A stretch of 38,110 nucleotides of DNA from Alphaproteobacteria bacterium (GCA_028869395.1 JAGWSE010000176.1:1-38110); one strand, 5' to 3'. Counted from the stretch's first letter, positions 22,564 to 32,349 are shown. The notes: generated by a model from the sequence alone, not told the origin. A program made the numbers and translations.

Positions 22564-24231
22564 TTACTTCCGCTGCGAGGCGGTCTTGTCGCGCGCCGCC
22601 TTGAACTCCGAGTTCGGATACCAGGTCGGCCACTCGCGGGAGTTGGCCAACTGACGGCCCAGGTCATAGAGCAGGTCAACGTCCTCGGCCATGCCGGTCA
22701 GGTCCCACTTCGGGTCGAACTGGTCGGACGGCTGGTGGTAGTGCAGCTTCGTATAGGTCTCCGCCGCCAGCTCGCCGGCCGCCTTGCCGCCCTTCACCAG
22801 GTCGATGCCCGAGCCGAACGAGATCGCCGGCACGCCCTCCTTGGCGAACGAGAAGTGGTCGGAGCGGAAGAAGTGGCCCGCGCCGGGGTTCGGGTCCGGC
22901 GTGAAATAGCGGCCGTGCGTCTTGGCGACCTTGATCAGATCATCCTGCAAGGTCAGGCCGCCCTGGCCGGAGGTGGTGATGTCGCGGGTCGGCCCGGCGG
23001 GCGACAACGCGTCCATGTTGATGTCCGCCACCGTCGTCGCCAGCGGATAGAGCGGGTGGGTGGCGTAGTACTCAGAGCCCAGCAGCCCCTGCTCTTCGGC
23101 GGTCACGGAGAGGAACTCGACCGTGCGCTGGGTGCGCGGCGCGTGCGCGAACGCCCGGCCGAGCTCGATCAGCGCCGCCGTGCCGGTGCCGTTGTCGACC
23201 GCGCCGTTGTAGATCCGGTCGCCGGTCTTGTCCGGGGCGCCGACGCCCAGGTGGTCCCAGTGGGCGGAGTAGATCACCCGCTCGTTCGGATGGGTCGTGC
23301 CGGGCAGCACGCCCACGATGTTGTGGGAGATGACGTTCTTCTTGGCGACGTTGAAGTCGGTCGAGAAGGTCACGCCCTTCAGCACGACCGGCTGGAAGGC
23401 CCGCGTCTGCGCCTCCTTCTTCAGCGCATCATAGTCGAGGCCAGCCTTCTTGAAGAGCTCGACGGTCGGCTCGTGCTGGATCCAGGCCTCCACCGGCACG
23501 TGGGCCGCGGCGGGATCCTTGCGGGTGATGTCGAACACCGCGCCGGTGTTGGAGTTCTTCACCACGGCCCAGCCGTAGGAGGCGGGCTTGGTCTCGTGGA
23601 TGACGATCATGCCCAGCGCGCCCCGCCGGGCCGCTTCCTCGTACTTGTACGTCCAGCGGCCGTAGTAGGTCATCGCCTTGCCGCCGAAGTCGCACCCATT
23701 TTCGCATTTGGGCGCGGTCTCGAAATCGGGGTCGTTGACCAGCACCAGGGCCACTTTCCCGTGCAGGTCCATGCCCTTGTAGTCGTCCCAGTGCCGCTCC
23801 GGGGCGGTCACGCCATACCCCACGAACACCACTGGGGCGTTCTTGATGTCGATGTGGGTCTGGCCGTTCTGGGCCGGCAGGATGGCCACCTGGTCGCCCT
23901 GGGTCATCTCTTCCGTCTGGCCGTTCACGGTGAAGGCGATCTTCATCGGGCCGGTGATCTGGAAGCGGGTAAGCGGCACGGCCTGGGTCCAGGCGCGGCC
24001 GGACTTGGTCTTGTCGCCGCCCGGCTTCAGACCGTCTTCCTTGAACTGCTTGATGATGTACGCGACGGTCCGGGTCTCGCCGATCGTGGCGATGCCGCGG
24101 CCCTCGAAGGCGTCGGACGACAGCACCTTGTCGTCGGCCTTAAGCCGCGTGGGGCTGATCGGCCCTTGCGCCGCCACGGCGGAGCCCGAAATCAACGCGG
24201 CCGTCGCCGCAAACAGGACAAGCTTTTTCAT
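22564..24231 (-). CDS. Secreted M28-family metallopeptidase with PA domain
   Basis: 555 residues. Signal peptide MKKLVLFAATAALISGSAVA with cleavage after AVA. A protease-associated region lies between about 130 and 290, then the M28 zinc-peptidase core: SAHWDHLG (first His/Asp), GAVDNGTGTAAL (bridging Asp), TAEEQGLLGSEYY (catalytic Glu-Glu), ADINMDAL (Asp) and LHYHQPSDQFD (last His). All ligands of the two-zinc aminopeptidase site are present. It probably trims peptides in the periplasm or outside the cell. ATG at 24231 is set by the signal peptide. It is transcribed with the DUF72 gene. Confidence 0.93.
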   Translation of the reverse strand: MKKLVLFAATAALISGSAVAAQGPISPTRLKADDKVLSSDAFEGRGIATIGETRTVAYIIKQFKEDGLKPGGDKTKSGRAWTQAVPLTRFQITGPMKIAFTVNGQTEEMTQGDQVAILPAQNGQTHIDIKNAPVVFVGYGVTAPERHWDDYKGMDLHGKVALVLVNDPDFETAPKCENGCDFGGKAMTYYGRWTYKYEEAARRGALGMIVIHETKPASYGWAVVKNSNTGAVFDITRKDPAAAHVPVEAWIQHEPTVELFKKAGLDYDALKKEAQTRAFQPVVLKGVTFSTDFNVAKKNVISHNIVGVLPGTTHPNERVIYSAHWDHLGVGAPDKTGDRIYNGAVDNGTGTAALIELGRAFAHAPRTQRTVEFLSVTAEEQGLLGSEYYATHPLYPLATTVADINMDALSPAGPTRDITTSGQGGLTLQDDLIKVAKTHGRYFTPDPNPGAGHFFRSDHFSFAKEGVPAISFGSGIDLVKGGKAAGELAAETYTKLHYHQPSDQFDPKWDLTGMAEDVDLLYDLGRQLANSREWPTWYPNSEFKAARDKTASQRK

Positions 24232-24579
24232 CTTCACTGGACCCCCAGGGCGCAAAGTTGCGCGCGACCCTAGCGGCGGGAACCGGAATCCGCCAGCGGG
24301 CGCCCCGGCAAAGTTGAGCCGCGCGGGCAGGGCCCGCTGCGACAGGAAGAAATCGCACGAAGAGGTTGAGCTCGATTGGCTTGCAGCCACGCAGGCCCCG
24401 GTCTAGGGCGTCGCAGGCGCCGCTTTGTCTTGGGCGCACTCGCCGAATTCGGGTATGCGGGCCCCCAGCGCCGATGTCGGGCGGGGCGCGGTGAAGAACG
24501 TCTTCGAAGGACGCACGCCGCATCCGAACCTGGCGCTCGCGGCGACTATCGGACGAACGGGGGCTAGACCTTACTCTTC
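24232..24579. other. Divergent intergenic region between M28 peptidase and efflux operon
   Basis: This 348-bp stretch separates two divergent units and should hold both promoters. I find no gene, RNA or strong -35/-10 pair. The one notable element is an inverted repeat, GAAGA-ACG-TCTTC at 24493-24505, 75 bp before the outer-membrane factor gene, which could be a regulator site. No regulator gene is adjacent to the efflux operon. Confidence 0.5.
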
Positions 24580-26007
24580 ATGCGCATCGCTCGGACGGCA
24601 GCTCTGCTTGCGAGCCTGACGCTCGCCGCCTGCGCCCATGCGCGCCAGGCCGACGTGCGCCTGCCCGCCGCCTACGAGGCGCCGCAGCCCGCCGCGGGGA
24701 CCGCGCCCGTCGCCCTCGACCGCTGGTGGACCGCCTTCGACGATCCGCAGCTGGACGGCCTGATCGCACACGCGCTCACCGCCAATCCGGACGCCCGCAG
24801 CGCCGCCGCCCGGTTGCGCGAAGCCCGCGCCACCGCCGAAAGCAGCCTCACGCAGTTCCTCCCGCAGGGCGATGCGACCGCCTCGGCCCGGCGCACACAC
24901 ACCCAGCAGCTCTCCGGGACGGTCATCAACTTCCCGGGCTTCTCCACCAGCGGCACGAGCGAGCAGGACGCGGCGAATCTCAACGTCTCCTGGGAGATCG
25001 ACCTCTTCGGGCGGATCTTCGGCGCGTCGCGCGCGGCCCGCGGCGACGTCGCCACCGCCGAGTTCGACTACGAGGCCACGCGCTGGAGCCTCGCCGCTCA
25101 GCTCGCCGACGCCTACTTCCAGGCCCGCGGCTACGCCATCCAGCTCGCCGACGCCCAGGAGGCGGTGCAGATCGAGCAGGGGCTCTATGACGTCGCCGAG
25201 AAGCGCGCCCAGCGCGGCCTGGGAACCACGGCGGACGCCGACCGCATCGCCGGCGATCTCGCCCAGGCGCGCGCCACGGCCGAGAACCAGAAGGCGCTGC
25301 TGCAGGCGGAGCGGCGCCAGGTGCTGATCCTCGCCGGCCGGCCGATCGACCCGACCGCCAGCCTGTCGGTCCCCGCGCAGGTGGGCCGCATCCCGCAGGT
25401 GCCGGCCACCCTGCCGAGCCAGCTGCTGGAGCGACGCCCCGACATCCGTGAGGCCCAGGCCCGGGTGGAATCCGCCTCCGGCCGGCTGCTGCTGCAGGAC
25501 CTCGCCTTCTTCCCGACCTTCACCCTGACGCCCGGCGTCGGCTGGTCGCGGGTGGTGCAGCCCGGCTTCCGGTCCACCTCCGACAGCTGGACGCTCGGCG
25601 GCAGCCTCACCCAGCCGGTGTTCTCGATTCCCCGGCTGCTCCTCGACCTCAAGGCCCAGAACGCCCGCACCGAGGAAGCCGTGCTGGGCTACGAGAAGGC
25701 CGTGCAGACCGCCTTCGGAGAGGCCGAGGGCGCGCTCGTCAACCTCGACGCCGACCGCCGCCGGGTGGCGATCCTGACCGAGGGCGAGGCTCGCGCACGG
25801 CGCGCCTACGACGCCGCGCGGCTGGGCTACGAACGCGGCCTCACCGATCTCGACACCGCGCTGAACGCCGAGCAGACCTGGCGCTCCGCCCGCATCCAGC
25901 TCACCTCCGCCCGCATCCAGGGCCTGCGCCAGGCCGTGGCCGCCTACAAGGCGATCGGCGGCGGCTGGCCGGGCGCCGACCTTCCGACCTCCGAGCAGGC
26001 CCGCTGA
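24580..26007 (+). CDS. RND efflux outer-membrane factor lipoprotein (NodT/OprM family)
   Basis: 475 residues. A lipoprotein signal, LASLTLAAC with lipidated C18, is followed by the two-repeat TolC-like structure: WWTAFDDPQLDGLIAHAL (about 50-66), WEIDLFGRIFGASRAARGD, the ARGYAIQLADAQEAV helix, and in the second half LPSQLLERRPDIREAQARV and RLGYERGLTDLDTAL. This is the outer-membrane channel of a tripartite pump. It is the first gene of a three-gene operon with the adaptor and the permease. The start is ATG at 24580, with only a poor ribosome binding site. Confidence 0.93.
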   Translation: MRIARTAALLASLTLAACAHARQADVRLPAAYEAPQPAAGTAPVALDRWWTAFDDPQLDGLIAHALTANPDARSAAARLREARATAESSLTQFLPQGDATASARRTHTQQLSGTVINFPGFSTSGTSEQDAANLNVSWEIDLFGRIFGASRAARGDVATAEFDYEATRWSLAAQLADAYFQARGYAIQLADAQEAVQIEQGLYDVAEKRAQRGLGTTADADRIAGDLAQARATAENQKALLQAERRQVLILAGRPIDPTASLSVPAQVGRIPQVPATLPSQLLERRPDIREAQARVESASGRLLLQDLAFFPTFTLTPGVGWSRVVQPGFRSTSDSWTLGGSLTQPVFSIPRLLLDLKAQNARTEEAVLGYEKAVQTAFGEAEGALVNLDADRRRVAILTEGEARARRAYDAARLGYERGLTDLDTALNAEQTWRSARIQLTSARIQGLRQAVAAYKAIGGGWPGADLPTSEQAR

Positions 26008-26019
26008 GATGAGCCCCGC

Positions 26020-27099
26020 ATGAGACCCCGCGTCCTCCTCCTCTCGCTCGCGCTCGCCGCCGTGGCGCTCTCCGGCTGCAAGCGGCCGCCGCCGGCCCAC
26101 GCGGCCGACGCTTCGCAGGCGCGCGCCGTCAGCGTCGTGCGCGTGCAGTCGCAGGTGATCGAGGGCTCGCTCACGGCCACCGGCGACCTGCTGCCGCGCG
26201 AGCAGGCGGCCGTCCTGCCGGAGGTGGCCGGCTACCGCGTGCAGCGCGTCCTCGCCGACGTGGGCGATTGGGTGAAGAAGGGTCAGGTGCTGGTCCAGCT
26301 CGACCCCGCCCTGCTCGAGGGCCAGCTCGCCCAGGCCCAGGCGCAGTACCAGCAGGCCGTAGACCAGGCGAACCGCGTCAAGGGCCTCGACAACTCCGGG
26401 GTGCTCTCGGCCGAGCAGATCGAGCAGCGGCGCATCCAGGTGCGCGTCGCCGCCGCCCAGCTGCGCGACCTGCAGACCCGCCGCCGCATGATGCAGGTGA
26501 CCTCACCGGTGTCCGGCCTCGTGCTGCAGAAGAATGTCCAGCCCGGAGACCTCTCGGCGCTCGGCGGCACGCCCTATTTCCTGCTGGCCCGAGACGGCGA
26601 GATCGAGCTGCAGGCGCAGCTCTCCGAAGCCGACCTCGCGAAGGTGCATCCGGGCAGCGCGGTGATGGTCACCCTGCCCGACGGGTCGGTGGTCAACGGG
26701 GCCGTGCGCCTGGTCAGCCCGCAGATCGACGCCCAGACCAAGCTCGGCTACGTCCGCGTCCGCTTGCCGGTGCGCTCCGACGTCCGCTCCGGCGGCTTCG
26801 CCCGTGCGGTGTTCGTGGGCGCCGCCTCGACCGCGCCCAGCGTGCCCGACACCGCCATCAGCTATGACGCCGACGGAGCCAGCGTGATGGTCGTCGAGCC
26901 GAACGACCGCATCCACCGGGTGCTGGTGGAGACCGGACCCCGCGGCGGCGGCTGGGTGCAGCTGATCAAGGGCCCGCCGGTCGGCACGCCGATCGTGCGC
27001 GCCGCGGGCGGCCTGCTGCTGGACGGCGACCTCATCCGGCCGGTGGAGGAAGCCGCGCCCGCCGCGCAGCCCGCGCCGTCCCCAGGCGCGCGTCGATGA
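26020..27099 (+). CDS. RND efflux periplasmic adaptor (membrane fusion protein), lipoprotein
   Basis: 359 residues. A lipobox LSGC gives lipidated C20. The lipoyl half-motifs flank a coiled-coil hairpin (about 95-145): AVLPEVAGYRVQRVLADVGD-like first half and VTSPVSGLVLQKNVQPGDL second half. The beta-barrel and membrane-proximal domains follow (LSEADLAKVHPGSAVMVTLP). The adaptor bridges the inner-membrane permease and the outer-membrane factor. The start at 26020 is 12 bp after the channel gene, and its stop overlaps the permease ATG by 4 bp. Confidence 0.93.
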   Translation: MRPRVLLLSLALAAVALSGCKRPPPAHAADASQARAVSVVRVQSQVIEGSLTATGDLLPREQAAVLPEVAGYRVQRVLADVGDWVKKGQVLVQLDPALLEGQLAQAQAQYQQAVDQANRVKGLDNSGVLSAEQIEQRRIQVRVAAAQLRDLQTRRRMMQVTSPVSGLVLQKNVQPGDLSALGGTPYFLLARDGEIELQAQLSEADLAKVHPGSAVMVTLPDGSVVNGAVRLVSPQIDAQTKLGYVRVRLPVRSDVRSGGFARAVFVGAASTAPSVPDTAISYDADGASVMVVEPNDRIHRVLVETGPRGGGWVQLIKGPPVGTPIVRAAGGLLLDGDLIRPVEEAAPAAQPAPSPGARR

Positions 27100-30000
27100 G
27101 CGATCCGATCCACCGGCCGACGATCCGGATCTCCGCCTGGGCGATCAAGAATCCCGTCCCCGTGGCGGTGCTGTTCATCGCCCTCGTGATGGCCGGCCTG
27201 ATCGCCTACACGGGCCTGCCCATCAAGCAGTACCCCAACGTCTCCTTCCCCGTGGTCGCGGTCACCGTCACCGAGAACGGCGCCGCGCCCGACCAGATGG
27301 AGACCCAGATCACCCGGCCGGTCGAAGACGCCATGGCCGGCATCGCCGGCGCGCGGAACGTCTATTCGACGATCACCGAGGGCGTCTCGACCACCTCCAT
27401 CGAGTTCGAGCTTGGCGAGGACCTGCAGAAGAAGACCGACGAGGTGCGCCAGCGCGTCGCCCAGGTCCGCGCCCAGCTGCCCAAGGACATCGACGAGCCG
27501 ATCGTCCAGCGCGTGGAGATCGAGGACCGGCCGATCCTCACCTTCGCCGTGGCGAATCCCCGGATGGACGCCGCCCAGCTTTCCTGGTTCGTGGACGAGA
27601 CGGTCGCCAACACGCTCCAGTCGCTGCCCGGGGTCGCTGGCGTCAGCCGCGTGGGCGGCGTGACCCGCGAGATCAACGTCATCCTCGATCCGGACAGGAT
27701 GGCCGCGCGGGGGCTCACCGCGCCGCAGGTCAACAACGCCCTGCGCTCCATCTCGCTGGATGCGCCCGGAGGGCGCCTGCAGGTCGGCGGGCAGGAGCAG
27801 ACCCTGCGCGTCATGGGCTCGGTGAAGACCGTCGAGCAGCTGCGCAACCTCTCGATCCCGACCACCGCAGGGAGGTACGTGAAGCTGACCGACGTCGCCG
27901 ACGTCGGCGACGGCTCGAGCGAGGTGCGCGGCTTCGCCCGCCTGAACGGCCGGCCGGTGGTGGGCTTCAACGTCTCCAAGACCAAGGACTCCAGCGACGT
28001 CACCGTCGAGGACGAGGTCAAGCAGGCGCTGGCCAAGCTCTCCACCCAGAACCCGGCAGTGAAGTTCACCCCCATCGCCCGCCCGGGGCAGGGACTGTCG
28101 TTCGCCAAGATCTTCTCCTCGGTGGACGAGACGCGGGCGAGCTTCACGGCGACCCAGCACGTGCTGGCCGAGGGCATGCTGCTGGCCGCCCTGGTGGTGT
28201 TCCTGTTCCTGCGCGACTGGCGCGCCACCGCGATCGCCGCGATCGCCATGCCGGTCTCGCTGATCCCGACCTTCTTCGTGATGAACCTGGCCGGGTTCTC
28301 GCTGAATGTGGTGACTCTTCTCGCGCTGACGCTGGTCATCGGCATCCTGGTCGATGACGCCATCGTCGAGATCGAGAACATCGAGAAACGGGTGGCCACG
28401 GGGGTGAGGCCCTTCCAGGCCGCCATGGAAGGCGCCGACGCCATCGGCCTGGCGGTGGTGGCGACCACCATGGCGATCGTCGTGGTCTTCACGCCGGTCA
28501 GCTTCATGAAGGGCATGGCCGGCCAGTTCTTCAAGGAGTTCGGCCTGACCGTTTCGGTGGCGGTGCTCTTCTCGCTGCTGGTGGCCCGCCTGCTGACCCC
28601 GCTGATGGCCGCCTATCTGATGAAGCCCACCGCGCGGCCGCATCCGCGCAAGCCGTTCCAGGGCTTCTACCGCAACGCACTGGAATGGGCGCTCGACCAC
28701 CGGATCGTGGCCTCGATCCTGGGCGGCGTGATCTTCATCGCCTCGGTGTTCCTGGTGCCCATGCTGCCCAAGGGCTTCCAGCCGGCGGGCGACCCCGACT
28801 ACCTCTATGTGAACATCCAGGGCCCGCCCGGCGCGACGGCCTCCGACATGGAGGGCGTGGCCGCCCGCATCAACACCATCTTCCAGGGCGACCCGAACAT
28901 CACCGGTGTCTTCGTCCAGGTGGGTTCGACGGCCAGCCAGGGCTTCGGTCCGGGCAGTGGCGGCGGCGGCGGCGACCTGCGCAGCGGCACGGCCACCATC
29001 CTGCTGAAGTCCGACCGGCACGTCACCGGTGACCAGCTCCGCGCCAAGTACCGCACCGCCCTTCGCCAGATCCCGGACGCGCGCGTGGACTTCCTCGACT
29101 TCCAGGGGCAGGCCGGGGTGCAGCAGATCCTCGCGGGCAACGACCCGGTCGCGCTGAACCGCGCCGCGCTCGAGCTGCAGCGCGAGATGCGCACCATCCC
29201 GATCATCTCCGATCCCCGGCCCTCGGTGCCGCCGACCGGGCCCGAGGTGGTGATCCGGCCAAAGCCCGCTGAGGCCGCCCGGCTCGGCGTCTCGGCCGAC
29301 AGCATCGCCACCATCGCGCGCGTTGCGACCGTCGGCGACGTGGACGCCAACGTGCCGAAGATGGACGAGGGCGAGCGGCGCATCCCGATCCGCGTCCGGC
29401 TGCCGGAGAACGCCCGCGCCGACCTCGCGCGGCTGGGCGCCATGCAGGTGCCGACCGCCTCGGGCGGGACCACGCGCCTCGACGAGGTGGCGAACATCTC
29501 CTTCCAGGCCGGCGCGTCCCAGATCTCGCGGCTCAACCGCAAGCGCCAGATCACCATCGAGGCGGCGCTCAACGGGGCGGAGCTCGGCCAGGCCACCGCC
29601 GCCATCCAGAAACTGCCCATCATGCGTCACCTGCCGCCAGGCGTGACGCCGGCCGACATCGGACAGCAGGAGGCGATGCGCGAGCTCTTCTCCTCCTTCG
29701 GCATGGCGATCTTCGCCGGCGTCTCGATGATTTTCGGCGTGCTGGTCCTGCTGTTCCGCTCCTTCTTCAAGCCGGCGGTGATCCTCTCGGCCCTGCCGCT
29801 GGCGGTGGGCGGCGCCTTCCTGGGCCTGCTCCTCTTCCACCTGTCGCTGTCGATCCCTTCGCTGATCGGCTTCCTGATGCTGCTGGGGCTCGCGGCGAAG
29901 AATTCCATCCTGCTCGTCGAGTACGCCATCGAGGGCGAGCGGGCCGGGCTCTCGCAGCGCGAGGCGCTCATCGAGGCCTGCCGCGAGCGCGCGCGGCCGA

Positions 30001-30257
30001 TCGTCATGACCACCGTGGCCATGGCGGCCGGCATGCTTCCCACCGCCTTCGCGTTGGAAAAGGGCGCGGAGTTCCGCCAGCCGATGGCGGTGGCGGTGAT
30101 CGGCGGCCTCATCACCTCGACCATGCTCTCGCTGGTCCTGGTGCCGGTGGTCTACGAGTTCGTGGACGATTTCGAGCAGTGGCTGCGGCCCAAGCTCGCC
30201 CGCCTGATCACACCGCCGCTCGCCCCGCCTCAGCCGGCGCCCGAAGACCGGCTGTAA
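27096..30257 (+). CDS. RND efflux permease, HAE1 family (AcrB/MexB/MdtB-like)
   Basis: 1053 residues, full length for the family. TM1 is at about 16-36 (PVPVAVLFIALVMAGLIAYT), followed by a periplasmic porter/docking loop and a block of five or six TMs around 365-500. A second loop and a C-terminal TM block (about 870-1035) complete the 12-TM layout. Proton-relay residues are in place: D420-D421 in GILVDDAIVEIEN (TM4) and K935 in GLAAKNSILLVEY (TM10). It exports drugs or other small molecules by proton antiport as a trimer. A Gly-rich insertion (GPGSGGGGGDL) lies in the second loop. The substrate cannot be read from the sequence. Confidence 0.95.
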   Translation: MSDPIHRPTIRISAWAIKNPVPVAVLFIALVMAGLIAYTGLPIKQYPNVSFPVVAVTVTENGAAPDQMETQITRPVEDAMAGIAGARNVYSTITEGVSTTSIEFELGEDLQKKTDEVRQRVAQVRAQLPKDIDEPIVQRVEIEDRPILTFAVANPRMDAAQLSWFVDETVANTLQSLPGVAGVSRVGGVTREINVILDPDRMAARGLTAPQVNNALRSISLDAPGGRLQVGGQEQTLRVMGSVKTVEQLRNLSIPTTAGRYVKLTDVADVGDGSSEVRGFARLNGRPVVGFNVSKTKDSSDVTVEDEVKQALAKLSTQNPAVKFTPIARPGQGLSFAKIFSSVDETRASFTATQHVLAEGMLLAALVVFLFLRDWRATAIAAIAMPVSLIPTFFVMNLAGFSLNVVTLLALTLVIGILVDDAIVEIENIEKRVATGVRPFQAAMEGADAIGLAVVATTMAIVVVFTPVSFMKGMAGQFFKEFGLTVSVAVLFSLLVARLLTPLMAAYLMKPTARPHPRKPFQGFYRNALEWALDHRIVASILGGVIFIASVFLVPMLPKGFQPAGDPDYLYVNIQGPPGATASDMEGVAARINTIFQGDPNITGVFVQVGSTASQGFGPGSGGGGGDLRSGTATILLKSDRHVTGDQLRAKYRTALRQIPDARVDFLDFQGQAGVQQILAGNDPVALNRAALELQREMRTIPIISDPRPSVPPTGPEVVIRPKPAEAARLGVSADSIATIARVATVGDVDANVPKMDEGERRIPIRVRLPENARADLARLGAMQVPTASGGTTRLDEVANISFQAGASQISRLNRKRQITIEAALNGAELGQATAAIQKLPIMRHLPPGVTPADIGQQEAMRELFSSFGMAIFAGVSMIFGVLVLLFRSFFKPAVILSALPLAVGGAFLGLLLFHLSLSIPSLIGFLMLLGLAAKNSILLVEYAIEGERAGLSQREALIEACRERARPIVMTTVAMAAGMLPTAFALEKGAEFRQPMAVAVIGGLITSTMLSLVLVPVVYEFVDDFEQWLRPKLARLITPPLAPPQPAPEDRL

Positions 30258-30314
30258 GGCTCGACTCCGGCCACGCCGCGGGCGCACCCTGACCTCCTCG
30301 GCAGGGAGGCGCAG

Positions 30315-31340
30315 ATGACCTCGACCTACAGGCTCTATGGCGGGCTGGGCTCGCCCTATTCCATGAAGATGCGCGCGGTGATGCGCTACCGCCGGCTGCC
30401 GCACCAGTGGATTTCCGGCGCGCCGCCGGAGGTGATGAGCGAGCTGTTCTCCAAGGTGAAGGCGCCGGTCATCCCGGTGCTCGTCTTCGCCGACGGGACG
30501 GTGATGAACGACTCCACCCCGCTGATCCACGAGCTGGAGCGGCGCCATCCCGCGGAGCGCTCCGTCGTGCCGCAGGACGAGGCGCAAGCCTTCCTGGCCG
30601 CGCTCCTGGAGGACTTCGCCGACGAGTGGGGCACGAAGGCGATGTTCCACTACCGCTGGTTCCGCGACCGAGACCAGCAGCAGATGAGCCGCTGGCTCGC
30701 CTTCGACCGCCTGCGCGGCAAGGGCCGCGACGCCATCGAGCACGCCGCCCGGACCTTCCGCGAGCGCCAGGTAAGCCGCATGGCTCTCGTCGGCTGCACG
30801 CCTCAGAACGCACCGCTGATCGAGGCCACGGCCGACCGGATCATGGACATCCTGGACCGCCTGGCGACGGAGGAGGCCTACCTCTTCGGCTCGCGGCCCT
30901 CGCTTGCCGATTTCGCCTGGTACGGCCAGCTCTCGCAGCTCGCCAGCGACCCGACGCCCCACGACGCCATGCAGGCGCGCGCGCCCTACCTGATGCGCTG
31001 GTTGGTCAACATCGACGACGCGAGCGGCGTCGACGGCGCCTGGCGCGATCCGGCCCTGCCGCCGACGGAGGCCGTCACCGACCTGCTGGCGCTCGCCGGC
31101 GACATCTATCTGCCGTTCCTGGAGGCCAACGCCCGCGCCGCCGCGGCCGGCGAGGCGACCTTCACAGTCGAACTCTGCGGCCGCCCCTACAGCCAGGGCG
31201 TCTTCCGCTATCAGGTGAAGTGCCTGGCCGAGCTCCGCGCCGCCTACGGACGCCTTTCGCCGCCCGCCCGCCGCAACGTCGACCCGCTGCTGGAAGCCGC
31301 CAATATCCGGGCGGTGCTGGCGGCGGCGGAGGTGGCTTGA
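30315..31340 (+). CDS. Glutathione S-transferase-like protein
   Basis: 341 residues, longer than a classical GST (about 200-230). The N-terminal thioredoxin-like domain begins YRLYGGLGSPYSMKMRAVMR and contains VPVL-like VIPVLVFADGTVMNDSTPLI (cis-Pro and the glutathione-contacting DS). An all-helical C-terminal domain includes LFGSRPSLADFAWYGQL, a normal GST signature, and then about 100 extra residues (CGRPYSQGVFRYQVKCLAEL). Role unknown; detoxification is possible. GGGAGG-type ribosome binding sequence (CAGGGAGGCGCAG) precedes the ATG. It lies 57 bp after the efflux permease on the same strand. Confidence 0.85.
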   Translation: MTSTYRLYGGLGSPYSMKMRAVMRYRRLPHQWISGAPPEVMSELFSKVKAPVIPVLVFADGTVMNDSTPLIHELERRHPAERSVVPQDEAQAFLAALLEDFADEWGTKAMFHYRWFRDRDQQQMSRWLAFDRLRGKGRDAIEHAARTFRERQVSRMALVGCTPQNAPLIEATADRIMDILDRLATEEAYLFGSRPSLADFAWYGQLSQLASDPTPHDAMQARAPYLMRWLVNIDDASGVDGAWRDPALPPTEAVTDLLALAGDIYLPFLEANARAAAAGEATFTVELCGRPYSQGVFRYQVKCLAELRAAYGRLSPPARRNVDPLLEAANIRAVLAAAEVA

Positions 31341-31347
31341 AATCCTT

Positions 31348-31378
31348 GGGGGAGCATCTGCAGCCTCAGATCTCCCCC
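31348..31378. terminator. Hairpin terminator between the converging GST and threonine dehydratase genes
   Basis: GGGGGAG-C-ATCTG (31348-31360) pairs with CAGAT-CTCCCCC (31367-31378), giving a 12-bp stem with one bulged C and a 6-nt loop. It starts 8 bp after the GST stop and the threonine dehydratase stop codon lies at its loop (31366-31368). No strong T-run follows on either strand, but position and strength suit a bidirectional terminator. Confidence 0.6.
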
Positions 31379-32349
31379 CTGATCGCTTTCGCGAACAGGT
31401 CCGGATCCACGTTGCCGCCGGACACCACCAGGCCGACGGTCCCGCCGGCCGGCGGCTTGACCTTTGCCGTCAGCAGGGCGGCCAGCCCGACGCATCCACC
31501 GGGCTCGACGACGAGCTTCAGCGTCGTGAAGGCGTAGCGCATCGCCTCGGCCACCTCGGCGTCGGTGACGCCCACGGCGCCGGACAGGTTCCGCTGCATG
31601 ATCGGAAACGTCAGCGCGCCCGGCGCGGGGCTCTCCAGGGCGTCACAGAGCGAGCGGGCCTCGGGCTTCAACGTGACGCGCTCGCCCGCCTCCAGCGAGC
31701 GGCGGGTGTCGTCGTAGGCCGCGGGCTCCACGCCCCAGATCGCCGTCGCCGGCGAGAGGGCCTTCACCGCCAGGGAAATTCCCGCGATCAGACCGCCGCC
31801 GCTGATCGGGGTGAGCACGACATCCAGGGCGCCGCCGGCGGCCTGCGCCTGCCGCACGAGCTCCAGGCCGACCGTGCCCTGGCCGGCGATGATCGCCGGG
31901 TCGTCGAAGGAGGGGACGACGACCGATCCATTCTCCTTGGCGATGGCGTTGGCGATCTCCTCACGGCTCTCCCTCAGCCGGTCGTAGAGCCGGACCTGCG
32001 CGCCATAGGCCTTCGTGGCGGCGACCTTGATGGCCGGGGCGTCGGACGGCATCACGATGATGGCGGGCACGCCGAGCAGCCTCGCCGCCAGCGCCACGCC
32101 CTGTGCATGGTTGCCGGAGGAGAAGGCCACGACGCCGCGTGTGCGCTCGTCTGCGCTCAGCTGCGCCAGGCGGTTGTAGGCGCCGCGGAACTTGAAGGCG
32201 CCCACCCGCTGGAGGGTCTCGGGCTTGATGAGCACCCGCGCGCCGATCCGTTCCGACAGCGCCGGGCTTTCGATCAGCGGCGTGACGACCGCGTGGCCGG
32301 CCAGCCGGGCGGCCGCAGCCTCGACGTCGGCGAAGGAAACCCCGCTCAC
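31366..32349 (-). CDS. Threonine/serine dehydratase (PLP fold type II)
   Basis: 327 residues. The PLP lysine is K53 in VGAFKFRGAYN; SSGNHAQGVALAARLLG and the phosphate-binding SGGGLIAG loop are present, as is VVSGGNVD near the end. The length covers only the catalytic domain; no C-terminal ACT domain follows, so this is the catabolic TdcB/serine-racemase-like type and not the isoleucine-feedback-regulated IlvA form. It converts threonine (or serine) to 2-oxobutyrate (or pyruvate) and ammonia. The start is GTG at 32349, overlapping the VOC gene stop by 4 bp. Confidence 0.9.
   Translation of the reverse strand: MSGVSFADVEAAAARLAGHAVVTPLIESPALSERIGARVLIKPETLQRVGAFKFRGAYNRLAQLSADERTRGVVAFSSGNHAQGVALAARLLGVPAIIVMPSDAPAIKVAATKAYGAQVRLYDRLRESREEIANAIAKENGSVVVPSFDDPAIIAGQGTVGLELVRQAQAAGGALDVVLTPISGGGLIAGISLAVKALSPATAIWGVEPAAYDDTRRSLEAGERVTLKPEARSLCDALESPAPGALTFPIMQRNLSGAVGVTDAEVAEAMRYAFTTLKLVVEPGGCVGLAALLTAKVKPPAGGTVGLVVSGGNVDPDLFAKAIRGEI

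Noticed and set aside
24580..30257. The efflux operon as part of a horizontally acquired island
   Set aside because: Composition and codon use look like the neighbours, and no mobile element, tRNA or repeat borders the operon.
26862..30962. A 1366-codon open frame on the minus strand opposite the efflux adaptor and permease
   Set aside because: It is antisense to two well-supported genes, rich in Arg, His, Gly and Asp with no recognisable domain, as expected when GC-rich genes have few stop codons on the opposite strand.
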